Below, piece by piece: positions 54,585 through 62,157 of a DNA stretch of 64,000 bases. Both the position numbers and the translations under genes were made by a program. How positions within the stretch are numbered: the first letter of the stretch is position 1; every line of letters begins with the position of its first letter. Source of the stretch: TMP-86 sp044226865 (GTDB taxonomy: Bacteria; Pseudomonadota; Gammaproteobacteria; Steroidobacterales; Steroidobacteraceae); contig JBGAGE010000014.1 of the NCBI GenBank assembly GCA_044226865.1, positions 34,348-98,347 of the forward strand. The letters run 5' to 3'. Below the pieces are notes generated by a model, which was given only the letters and a program-made list of their open reading frames with translations, ran no database searches and was not told where the DNA came from.

Positions 54585-55043
54585 CTATGCCGAAAAACGC
54601 TGATCGCCAACCCAGCCACCATTGCGATACTCGGGCTTTAGTGTTCCGATTACATGGCCGACCCACCCGAATCGTGAGTCCTTTAGCAGTCGCGCCATTT
54701 CCTCCGAAAATTGTCCAGCACGCCACAATACAAGCTGTCCAGGCACCAGGGTTGGCCCCTTCGGGCCGACTGTCGTTGCCATAACGTGGAAGTCATTGTT
54801 ATCGGATGCAACGCGAAGTGCCACGACTTGAATTCCATCCTTTTGAACACTTGTGGCGGCAGGCGCATCGAAAACGAACCTAGCATCCTCCACGACCGCG
54901 ATTAGGTGAGCGCCAGGGGCTACGGGGTTATCCATGTACTTGCAGCAATATTCAAGCGCATCGGCGCCGCTCTTGAAATATAAGGCGGTTTTATCGAGAG
55001 ATTTTGCAGTAACTGATTTCTTGCGCCCAAAAAGTTTGAACAT
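54585..55043 (-). CDS. Unknown protein, 152 aa
   Basis: I do not recognise this protein. It starts MFKLFGRKKSVTAKSLDKTALYF and ends in GWVGHVIGTLKPEYRNGGWVG. It has no membrane span. Its codon use fits a real gene, and the preceding region is AT-rich. It faces the 193-aa gene and is separated from the phage-like block by about 300 bp. Confidence 0.6.
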   Translation of the reverse strand: MFKLFGRKKSVTAKSLDKTALYFKSGADALEYCCKYMDNPVAPGAHLIAVVEDARFVFDAPAATSVQKDGIQVVALRVASDNNDFHVMATTVGPKGPTLVPGQLVLWRAGQFSEEMARLLKDSRFGWVGHVIGTLKPEYRNGGWVGDQRFSA

Positions 55044-55339
55044 GGGTACTTCCTGTATTCAAAATCGGGTCTAACTGCCATGGTTCTGCACGATAACTTG
55101 AAATTTAGCAGTTTTGGACTTCGCCGCATACGGCGTTGAATTCTTCAAAGTTGACAGCGTATTGTCTGAAACATAGCCATATCGGGGCCCTTAGTCTCCG
55201 TATATCGCTTCGCCGCCGCCGATCCGTGCAACAGGAGGGAAGACAGACCGGCAGCGGCTTCGCGGTCCGATCACGACACAGGCGGGCCGCTCGGACTGTA
55301 CCGCGCTCGGTGGTGGTAGAGCGCGGCACCCATCGACCG
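55044..55339. other. Intergenic stretch without a supported gene
   Basis: This 296-bp gap lies between the 152-aa gene and the putative head-maturation gene. Short frames exist on both strands but are Arg/Cys-rich and look like noise. The left third is AT-rich and could hold the promoter of the minus-strand 152-aa gene. No clear terminator is seen. Confidence 0.5.
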
Positions 55340-56182
55340 CTAACCCCGCAACGACTTCGGTTGCGTGTGAGCCAGCATGATCGCCGCAATCGTCGGATCC
55401 GATTCCGGCCGACGCGTCAGGTCGGCATGCCCAGGCGGAAGCCCCTGGCCGGACCATTGCTGGTTCGGCTGCCTCGGCGGCTTGCGGGTGTTGTCGTTTG
55501 CACCGTTGGCCGAAATAGCTGGTTGTCCGCCCAGGTACGGCGCAGGGTTGCCTTGGTTGATTTTCTTGATAGCCATGGCCGCCGCGTCCAGGTGGACCGT
55601 CGAAGGTGCCGCCGCCTTGGCCAGCATGTCCGGCTCTAAGCGTTGCGCGCCGCGCGCATGGATCGCTTTCATCATGGCGAGGCTATCGGAGCCGACGCCG
55701 CTGCCCGTGACGAATCGCCGCGTCTGGACCTTGCCGTCGTCGCATACAACCTTGAACATTTTTTCGTGAGGCATTGCAACCGTTCGCGTTGCACTGTCGG
55801 TCAGCCGACACGCGCCGACCGGAATCGCCGTGTACTGCCCAGACGCCTTCGGCTCGCGACCGGCGTATTTCACCGGCACGCGGATGCCGAGAAGCGTGCC
55901 GCTCGCGAGCTTGGCGCGCGCGCCGGGATCATCCACTTCGAAGTGCAGGTCCATTGTCCCGTCTTCGTCGTTAACGTCCGAATCGACCATGTGGCCGACG
56001 ACGTCGTTCGATTCACTGATCAGATTGAACCGGCGATTCTCGAATTTTGCGGCCGAAGTGTCGAAGTCGCATTGGCCCTGCGCGGTCAGCCTGAAAATCG
56101 CGCTGCCGTCGTTGTTGTAGACGGCCAGGCGTGCGAACAGAGACGGCGACGTATCAACTGCAAGTGGAGGATTGTTGCTCAT
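55340..56182 (-). CDS. Putative phage head-maturation-type protein, tentative
   Basis: The 280-aa protein follows the large terminase gene. Residues 60-110 (VVGHMVDSDVNDEDG then HFEVDDPGARAKLASGTLLGIRVPV) resemble the core pattern of phage prohead proteases and XkdF-like proteins: a histidine-containing strand, then an acidic ridge and a turn before the next strand. The C-terminal 100 residues are Pro/Gln-rich and low in complexity. The match is by pattern only and could be wrong. Confidence 0.5.
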   Translation of the reverse strand: MSNNPPLAVDTSPSLFARLAVYNNDGSAIFRLTAQGQCDFDTSAAKFENRRFNLISESNDVVGHMVDSDVNDEDGTMDLHFEVDDPGARAKLASGTLLGIRVPVKYAGREPKASGQYTAIPVGACRLTDSATRTVAMPHEKMFKVVCDDGKVQTRRFVTGSGVGSDSLAMMKAIHARGAQRLEPDMLAKAAAPSTVHLDAAAMAIKKINQGNPAPYLGGQPAISANGANDNTRKPPRQPNQQWSGQGLPPGHADLTRRPESDPTIAAIMLAHTQPKSLRG

Positions 56183-56349
56183 CTTAAAAACCTCATGTAA
56201 GGAAGACTAAAAAGGAGTGCCCGTCGCGGTGTGCGGAGAGATTGAAATTGGAGGCGCACCCACGGGCATTCGGAGTTTTGGAGTCACACGGCACCGTGCC
56301 GACTAATCCGCGCGTCGGGAGAAGGTGGAAAACCGGCGATTTGAATGAA

Positions 56350-57936
56350 CTAGGTTCCATGGCCGTGACCAAATAGGTCGAAGTCAGTCGCAATGACTCC
56401 GGGGCGTTGGGCCAACGGCTTTGCCTTGTCGGCGGTGATTTCCTGCCGGAAATATTCGAGGATGGCTGGACTTCCAGCGCCGACGAGGTAGGACACAGCC
56501 TGTGTAAAGGCATCAACGCAATCATCGTGCGCGCCCTTCGGAAACGCCGTCAGTTCGTCCAGGAATTCGGACACCCACGGCGCACCGGCTGGCACGAACA
56601 CGCGGCCCGCTTCGACCGTCGGGACGCACACATGGGCGCGGCTGACCTTGTCCGTATCGACGCGGATCGGCAACACCGGTAAGGATGTTGTCTGTCGAAG
56701 GTCTTGGACGAGACTTTGACCGCTGGCCTTGTCCTCTACGATCACGGCGCTGATGCCGCCCGCGCTCGCCAGCTGCACGGCTGCAGCCTTCAGCTGCGGG
56801 TATTCCAACCGCTGCCGCAGGCACGACAGGACGAAATAGCCCCGGTCGAATTCGCCCACTTCAAGAATCACGGAGTAGTCCGCCGTGGTCTTGGTGCTGA
56901 AAGCTGTGTCCAGGCTGAGAATTTGCCGCGTGAAGGATGGCAGCGCCGCGCCTTCGGGCCATCGCTGGATCGCATCGGCGCGGAATATTTCGCCCGCTGC
57001 ATCGAAGGGCCGTTGTTGGTGTTGGCTCGCAAAGGCAGACCGCCCCAGGCGCACGCGCTCCGCTTCGACCACATGCAACGGATAGCGTTGTGGGAACGCC
57101 AGTTCGCCATCGGTCGTGCGCGGATCGGTCCAACCGAGTGAGGTCGTACGGCGAAGCGTCTCGTCCCATTGCTGCGGAATGGTCAGGACTTCCCAGGCAT
57201 CCGGCTCGCGTTCCAGGATCAGCCCTGCGAGGTCGAGCGAGTGCAGTCGTTGCATGATCAGGCAGCGCGTGCCGGTCTGCATGTCATTCAGCCGGTTTGC
57301 GAAGGCTTCGAAATACCAGCGTTCGACCGCTTCGCGCTCTAATGCCGAATGGATGTTGCCCGCGTCTTGCGGATCGTCGATAAACAGGCCGTCGGCCCGG
57401 TCGCCGGTCACGCGCTGACCGGTGGACAACGCTTGATGAAAACCGCGCGCGGAGTTCTCGTATCGGGTTTTCAGGTTCGCGTCTGCCGCGAGAGTCCAGG
57501 ACGGGCCGAAGGTCTGCCGATACGCGGAGTCTTCGATCAGAAATCGGCGCTTGATGCTGTCGCGCGTGCTGACGCGCTCGTTACCCGATGCAAACATGCC
57601 GCGCCATGCGGGTCGGTTAATCCATCGCCAGACCGGCGCAGCAACGCCAACGACGGTGGATTTGCAAAATCCCGGCGGCACGAGAATCAGCAGATTTTGC
57701 TTGCCGAGTTCGCCGTCGAGCAGCGCCTGCACGTGGTCGCAAATCGCGTCCATCGTCCAGTTCCACACCAACGGCGTTCCCGGCTCCAACAACGGCCAAC
57801 ACCAACCGACGAAATCACGCAGCGGCATACGCCGCGCGTGCTCTTGTCGCGGTGTCAGGGGTGCGGGCATCGCAACCGAAAGCGCTGCGTACGCTTCGCG
57901 CAAGGTCGCCGTCAGTGTTGGCCGTCCGATGCTCAC
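56350..57936 (-). CDS. Phage terminase large subunit
   Basis: The large terminase is the ATPase-nuclease that packages phage DNA. The 528-aa protein has Walker A LVPPGFCKSTVV near residue 85, Walker B GLFIDDPQD near 185, and an RNase H-like nuclease half with aspartates in LSLDTAFS (about 345) and GAHDDCVDAFTQAV (about 475). All catalytic residues appear intact. Its start overlaps the upstream coiled-coil gene by 4 bp. Portal and capsid genes do not follow it here. Confidence 0.9.
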   Translation of the reverse strand: MSIGRPTLTATLREAYAALSVAMPAPLTPRQEHARRMPLRDFVGWCWPLLEPGTPLVWNWTMDAICDHVQALLDGELGKQNLLILVPPGFCKSTVVGVAAPVWRWINRPAWRGMFASGNERVSTRDSIKRRFLIEDSAYRQTFGPSWTLAADANLKTRYENSARGFHQALSTGQRVTGDRADGLFIDDPQDAGNIHSALEREAVERWYFEAFANRLNDMQTGTRCLIMQRLHSLDLAGLILEREPDAWEVLTIPQQWDETLRRTTSLGWTDPRTTDGELAFPQRYPLHVVEAERVRLGRSAFASQHQQRPFDAAGEIFRADAIQRWPEGAALPSFTRQILSLDTAFSTKTTADYSVILEVGEFDRGYFVLSCLRQRLEYPQLKAAAVQLASAGGISAVIVEDKASGQSLVQDLRQTTSLPVLPIRVDTDKVSRAHVCVPTVEAGRVFVPAGAPWVSEFLDELTAFPKGAHDDCVDAFTQAVSYLVGAGSPAILEYFRQEITADKAKPLAQRPGVIATDFDLFGHGHGT

Positions 57937-58604
57937 GCGCTCAGGTCCGACAGCAGTTCGCGTGCGCGGGCTTCAATTTCCTTCACCAGATTGCGAGGCT
58001 CACCGCCGGACGCAAAAGCCTCATGCTGCGGCATCGGAATCACCAGCTGCGAAACGCGTTGCGATGCGCTCGGCACGCTACCAGGGGCGCGCTGCATGAG
58101 AAGATCGCAGGCGCGTGCGTACGCGAAAGATTCGACGATTTGGTCGAAGAAGTAATCGCGCGTCGTCAGGAAGTCGGTTGCGGATACGCCGAGCGCGTCG
58201 CGCAGTTGGTTGTGCGCCAGGGCCGGAAGCTCCGCGTCGATGGCCTGAAGCTCTTCGCGCAACGCGGTGCGCTGTGCCGCCAGCCGTTCGCGAACCACAA
58301 CCGCGACCGCTGCCGCGTCGGCCAGGGGGCGGTGCTTTGCCTCAGCGTCGGCAATTTGGGATTCGAGGGAAGGCAGGTCGGCCTGCGTCGCGCCGTCGAC
58401 CTGAATGTCAGCCAGGGCAACTGTGCGGGTATGCCGCAAGGCGTCCAAGGCGGCTGCGGATTGGGTAGCTGCGGCGATGTCGGCGAGTGCTGCCTGGTCC
58501 TTGGCGGTCAGCTCAGCGTCCTTTGCCAAATTTGCAGTGCGAGCGGCAAGGGCGCGTTCCAAGGCGGTCGGCTCGGTCGAGGCGGGTTTCAAAATGGCGT
58601 TCAT
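57933..58604 (-). CDS. Coiled-coil protein in the small-terminase position
   Basis: The 223-aa protein is Ala/Glu/Leu-rich and mostly helical, with one long coiled coil (residues 15-130) and a C-terminal helical region (TRDYFFDQIVESFAYARACDLL). It overlaps the terminase gene by 4 bp, where a small terminase subunit is normally encoded, but I see no clear helix-turn-helix. The role is inferred from position only. Confidence 0.6.
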   Translation of the reverse strand: MNAILKPASTEPTALERALAARTANLAKDAELTAKDQAALADIAAATQSAAALDALRHTRTVALADIQVDGATQADLPSLESQIADAEAKHRPLADAAAVAVVVRERLAAQRTALREELQAIDAELPALAHNQLRDALGVSATDFLTTRDYFFDQIVESFAYARACDLLMQRAPGSVPSASQRVSQLVIPMPQHEAFASGGEPRNLVKEIEARARELLSDLSA

Positions 58605-58703
58605 TTGGTGAGGCTCCTAAAAGTGTGTGAATGAGTTGGCGCGACGGTGCCTGTAATGCAGCAGGCTCCCGCATTCGAATTCAAAGGCGTAAGCTGCCGT
58701 CGC

Positions 58704-59009
58704 ATGACGACCAAGGATGTAGTTGATCGGCGCAGTAAGCTTTGCCGCTACTTCACCTATGCATGGATTGCAGTGGTGTTGATTCGGGCGGCTTGGTTCA
58801 TGCCGGAGATTCGAAAACATGCGGTATGGCTTGCGGCGCTGTTGCTCGCTCCACCCATCGCGCTCAATTACGTAGTTAGCTGGCGCACACGTTGCCCGCG
58901 TTGCAATGGACGACTCTCTGCAGAGCTGTTCACCGACACAGATCGGACGACCTGTTCGCGATGCGGCGCGAGCCTCGATGAGCCAATAACTTTGGGCGGC
59001 AAATCCTAA
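58704..59009 (+). CDS. Small zinc-ribbon membrane protein
   Basis: The 101-aa protein has two hydrophobic segments (YFTYAWIAVVLIRAAWF and AVWLAALLLAPPIALNYVV) followed by a two-CxxC zinc ribbon (TRCPRCNGRL and TTCSRCGASL). It lies on the plus strand among minus-strand phage-like genes, so it may be a later cargo gene. ATG at 58704 is chosen; earlier codons give no signal. Function unknown. Confidence 0.55.
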   Translation: MTTKDVVDRRSKLCRYFTYAWIAVVLIRAAWFMPEIRKHAVWLAALLLAPPIALNYVVSWRTRCPRCNGRLSAELFTDTDRTTCSRCGASLDEPITLGGKS

Positions 59010-59181
59010 AGGTATTTCGCAAAGGCGCAGTCGCGGGGTGACACCCGCCAACACAGCGGCGGAAGGAGACGTCATAAGACGCTCCCGAGCGGGTCGGCAT
59101 AGCTTGGGTGGCGGGTCCAGCCGGATCGGCCCGCCCTGGTCGTCCTGGTGCGCCGTATGCCGGTTTGCGGTGGTTGCCGCG

Positions 59182-59787
59182 CTAAGCGGCTTTGGCTGCT
59201 TTGACCCGTTGGACGGTGCTGACGCCGCAGCCAAGCTCGCGGGCAATGCGGAGCATGCCAACCCCCTTTTTAAGCTTGGCGCGAATGCTGGCTTCTGTCT
59301 CCGGAGTGACGCTAGTCGGTCTGCCAAGCGTCTTGCCTTGAGCGCGGGCGCGGGCAATACCGGCGTTGACGCGCTCAATGAGCATGGAGCGCTCAAATTG
59401 AGCGAACACTGCTGCCATGCCGAGCATGGCCTGACCGGCTGGCGTTGTACCGTCAACGCCTTGCTGGTGCAGGTAGAGCGCCACATTCTGCCGGTGCAGT
59501 TCGTCCATGAATCCAGCAACGTGCGACAGGCTCCGGCCAACCCGGTCGATTGACCATGCGGCAACGAGGTCGAGCTTGCCTTGCGAGGCGTCCTTACACA
59601 GCTGGTCGAATGCTGGCCGCTGGTCTCGGCTCTTTGCGCCTGAGATGCCCTGGTCGATGTAGGTCTCGACGACATTCCAACCGCGTTGCTCGGCGACCCG
59701 CTGCAATTCCATACGCTGGTTCTCGACAGTTTGACTGCCGGTGCTGACTCGAAGGTACATGCCAACTCGGAATTGCTTCCTGACCAT
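59182..59787 (-). CDS. Serine recombinase (resolvase/invertase family)
   Basis: The 201-aa protein is a small serine recombinase: catalytic serine in GMYLRVSTGSQTVENQ, arginine-containing SIDRVGRSLSH, the E-helix VFAQFERSMLIERVNAGIARARAQGKTLGRP, and a C-terminal helix-turn-helix (GVGMLRIARELGCGVSTVQRVK). ATG at 59787 has GGAG 6-7 bp upstream; a TTG at 59799 follows AAGGAGG and is an alternative. It might resolve, invert or integrate DNA locally. Direct repeats upstream are likely its sites. Confidence 0.92.
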   Translation of the reverse strand: MVRKQFRVGMYLRVSTGSQTVENQRMELQRVAEQRGWNVVETYIDQGISGAKSRDQRPAFDQLCKDASQGKLDLVAAWSIDRVGRSLSHVAGFMDELHRQNVALYLHQQGVDGTTPAGQAMLGMAAVFAQFERSMLIERVNAGIARARAQGKTLGRPTSVTPETEASIRAKLKKGVGMLRIARELGCGVSTVQRVKAAKAA

Positions 59788-60026
59788 GCCGCGCTCCAAT
59801 TTCTGCCTCCTTGAATCATACCATAATGGAATGTTTTGGTATGGGCGCAATGTGCTCTCGCAACTGCCTGACTCCGCTCGACTGTTGCCGCAGGAATGTA
59901 ACGGGGATTTTGGTATGGGCTATTCGCATGCGCCCTGGTCGTGAAGAGCGGCAGTAGCAATGTCACGACCGCGATTACGTACGCCATCAGCAAAAGCCAC
60001 GCGAGGGTCGGAATGAAGCGGCTCAT
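59788..60026 (-). pseudogene. Fragment of a small membrane or secreted protein gene
   Basis: ATG at 60026 overlaps the stop of the 168-aa gene as ATGA. The frame starts MSRFIPTLAWLLLMAYVIAVVTLLLPLF, a membrane span or signal peptide. After about 50 residues the frame runs into the recombinase gene in another frame, with no natural end. It looks as if the recombinase segment has replaced the 3' part of this gene. End coordinate is approximate. Confidence 0.4.
59834..59920. repeat. Two direct repeats upstream of the serine recombinase
   Basis: TTTTGGTATGGGC occurs at 59834-59846 and 59908-59920, 74 bp apart, upstream of the recombinase gene. The first copy is also part of an inverted pair with ACCATA just to its left. 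They could be recombinase binding sites and an autoregulatory operator. Confidence 0.5.
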
Positions 60027-60529
60027 GGCCCGCCACCATTCAGAGCCGCGCCTTCGATAACACGGTTGGCTTCGTCGTGGTCGTCTGCCGGTGGCGGCGA
60101 CCACTGCAACGCATTCGGTTGCGTTCCTCTAAGTTCCGCAAGCTGGCGCTGCAACGTCTCGACATGCCGCAGTTCTTCCAGGTCACGTGCAAGCTTCGAC
60201 GCGACGCTGGCGATATAGGCGAGGCGGCTCGCCTCGCTCGAATCCAGCTGGCCGCGCCGCGCGCTGCGATAGATCGAAGACAACTCTTTGAGCCACCCCG
60301 CTGCGGAATTAAGGTCGCGACACACGCGCGCGAGCTTCACAACCGGGGGCATGAGAATGTTTGACGCTGTGAAGGGGCGCGGCGCGCTTTTCTTCTCTTT
60401 AGCATCCGTACGCCTTGCGGTATCGCATTGAACCGCCGCGATTTTTTTATCAATTGAGCGTCGCTCACTAACACGCGAATGCAGCTTTGACGATTTCCGT
60501 TCGGCGCGCTTCGAGATTGATCTAGTCAC
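60023..60529 (-). CDS. Unknown basic protein, 168 aa
   Basis: I do not recognise this protein. Its first 50 residues are Lys/Arg-rich (SISKRAERKSSKLHSR), the middle is hydrophobic-helical (VVKLARVCRDLNSAAGWLKEL) and the C-terminus is a short coiled coil (LEELRHVETLQRQLAEL). GTG at 60529 overlaps the previous stop by 8 bp, the same arrangement as at 62165-62158 upstream. It belongs to the phage-like minus-strand operon. Confidence 0.6.
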   Translation of the reverse strand: MTRSISKRAERKSSKLHSRVSERRSIDKKIAAVQCDTARRTDAKEKKSAPRPFTASNILMPPVVKLARVCRDLNSAAGWLKELSSIYRSARRGQLDSSEASRLAYIASVASKLARDLEELRHVETLQRQLAELRGTQPNALQWSPPPADDHDEANRVIEGAALNGGGP

Positions 60530-60766
60530 GCGACTCGCCTTTTCGTGCGCGGTTTTCAAAGGAAGCGGCACAGTTGGCGCAACCGTCGTCGAGGCAGCGA
60601 CCTTTGCGGCGCGTGTTGCGCAAGTCGGCGTAGCTTGGCTCGCGTTCCAGCACTTCAGTAGGTTTGCAGCTTGTGGCAAGAACGGGGTCAACGGGGTTAA
60701 CGGGGTCTTTTCCCCTTACGATTTCAATTGTTATATTTTTAGTCGGATAACTTTCAAATTCCCTAG

Positions 60767-62061
60767 CAGCCTGATGCAAAACTGCTGCGAGCGATCAAAA
60801 TGATGGACCAAGTCGACGAAAATGATTGGCGAGAAAGTCCGGAGTCGGCTGTTTTTAAGCCTTTTTCTCGCTCATCGGCCGCTCTGGTCGGACTCAAGCG
60901 ACACCTATCCTGTAGCCGGCAAGAGCCGACTCAAGCGCAGCAGGTTGTAGGCCGCACCGACCAGGTGCGCATGCAACTGCACCCGCGCGATGCCGCGCAT
61001 GCGCATCCTGCGCAGGCCTCCGTAAGCCTTCATCCAGCCAAAGATCTCCTCCACGCGCTTGCGCTTTTTCTGGCTTACCCAATAGCTGGCATGGCGCGTC
61101 GTACGCGCATCAAGGCCAGGGGTGTGGCGGCTGGCCATCTGCGCGATGTGCGGGCGGATACCTTTGCGGCGCAGGAAGGCGACAAATCCTTTGGTGCAAT
61201 AGCCTTTGTCAGCCCCAACGCTGATCGGATGCAGATGCTTGCGTGCCTGCCGCTCGAGAAGATAGGTCGCCGCCACCGTCTCGGTCTCCAGCGCGGAGCT
61301 TACGCGCATGTCCAGACACATCCCGTTGCGGTTCTCCATCAACGCATGGCCGCCAAAACACAACTTGGCCTCTTTGCCTTTACCTTTGCGCGCCGAGACC
61401 GCCTCCGGATCGGTGGTGGAACCGTGCGTGTCGTTGCTGCGGGTGCTGCCGTGAAAATCTGTCCCACCGCGACCATCGCTGGGCGGGGGCGGTCCATCCT
61501 TGGGCTTGAAGCTCTTGGCACTGGCCCACGCCTCGATCAGCGTGCCATCCACGGTCAGGTGCTCGGAGGACAACAGGTCCTGCTCGCGCGCAATCTTCAC
61601 GATGGCATCGAAGAACCGCTGCGCCAGATCCTCGTTCACCAGCCGCTCACGCAGGCGCGAGAAGTTGGACTGATCCAGCCCCTTGTCCTCCAGGCTCATG
61701 TCCAAGAACCAACGAAACAAAATGTTGTAGTCGAGCATCTGGCAGAACAGCCGATCCGAGCGCACCGAATACAGCGCCATCAGGAGCTGCGCCTTGAGCA
61801 ACTGCTCGGGCGGGATCGAGGGACGCCCGGTGCTGGCATACAGCTCGCCCAACTGCCGGGAAATCTCCTTCAACGCCCGATCCGTGTGCGCCTTGATATT
61901 GCGCAGCGGGTGCTCCGCGGGCACCCGCGACTCGGGGGAGAAATAGCTGAACATCTGGCTCTGGGGATCCACTTCACCGCGCATCAGATCCGGCTCCGCG
62001 TTCAATCGATGCAACGAATTTTACGCCGATCCGTTCCAACTATGTGTTTTGCATCAAGCTG
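60767..62061 (-). mobile_element. IS5-family insertion sequence, 1295 bp, complete
   Basis: The ends read CAGCCTGATGCAAAAC (left, 60767-60782) and CAGCTTGATGCAAAAC (right, read inward, 62061-62046), one mismatch in 16. CTAG flanks both sides (60763-60766 and 62062-62065), as expected for IS5-group target duplication. One transposase gene fills the element. It sits inside the 114-codon gene. Confidence 0.9.
60905..61984 (-). CDS. IS5-family transposase
   Basis: The 359-aa protein has the DUF772-like N-terminal domain (PLRNIKAHTDRALKEI... RPSIPPEQLLKAQLLMALYSVRSDRLFCQMLDYN) and a DDE domain: aspartates in LTVDGTLIEAWAS and VGADKGYCTKG and the glutamate in KRVEEIFGWMK. The frame is intact. ATG at 61984 is preferred; a TTG at 62014 is in frame upstream. 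Confidence 0.92.
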   Translation of the reverse strand: MRGEVDPQSQMFSYFSPESRVPAEHPLRNIKAHTDRALKEISRQLGELYASTGRPSIPPEQLLKAQLLMALYSVRSDRLFCQMLDYNILFRWFLDMSLEDKGLDQSNFSRLRERLVNEDLAQRFFDAIVKIAREQDLLSSEHLTVDGTLIEAWASAKSFKPKDGPPPPSDGRGGTDFHGSTRSNDTHGSTTDPEAVSARKGKGKEAKLCFGGHALMENRNGMCLDMRVSSALETETVAATYLLERQARKHLHPISVGADKGYCTKGFVAFLRRKGIRPHIAQMASRHTPGLDARTTRHASYWVSQKKRKRVEEIFGWMKAYGGLRRMRMRGIARVQLHAHLVGAAYNLLRLSRLLPATG

Positions 62062-62157
62062 CTAGAGTAAATGACCCCGTTAACCCCGTTAACCCCGCTT
62101 TCTCTTGCTGCACAAAGCGCCGCTGCGCGCAGTCCGTTTGCTTGCTTCGAAAAAAGG

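Larger units (their letters stand above)
60683..62097. repeat. Near-perfect 25-bp inverted repeat split by the IS5 copy
   Basis: The arms are at 60683-60707 and 62073-62097. Each is built from 9-bp GGGGTTAAC-type units, and the arms match inversely at 24 of 25 positions. Before the insertion they would have been about 66 bp apart, inside the 114-codon gene and just after the replication-like gene. The structure could be an origin, a binding site or only a result of coding repeats. Confidence 0.65.

Noticed and set aside
60800..62065. 421-codon plus-strand frame across the IS5 copy
   Set aside because: It is the mirror of the transposase gene, which has the full DDE set on the minus strand.
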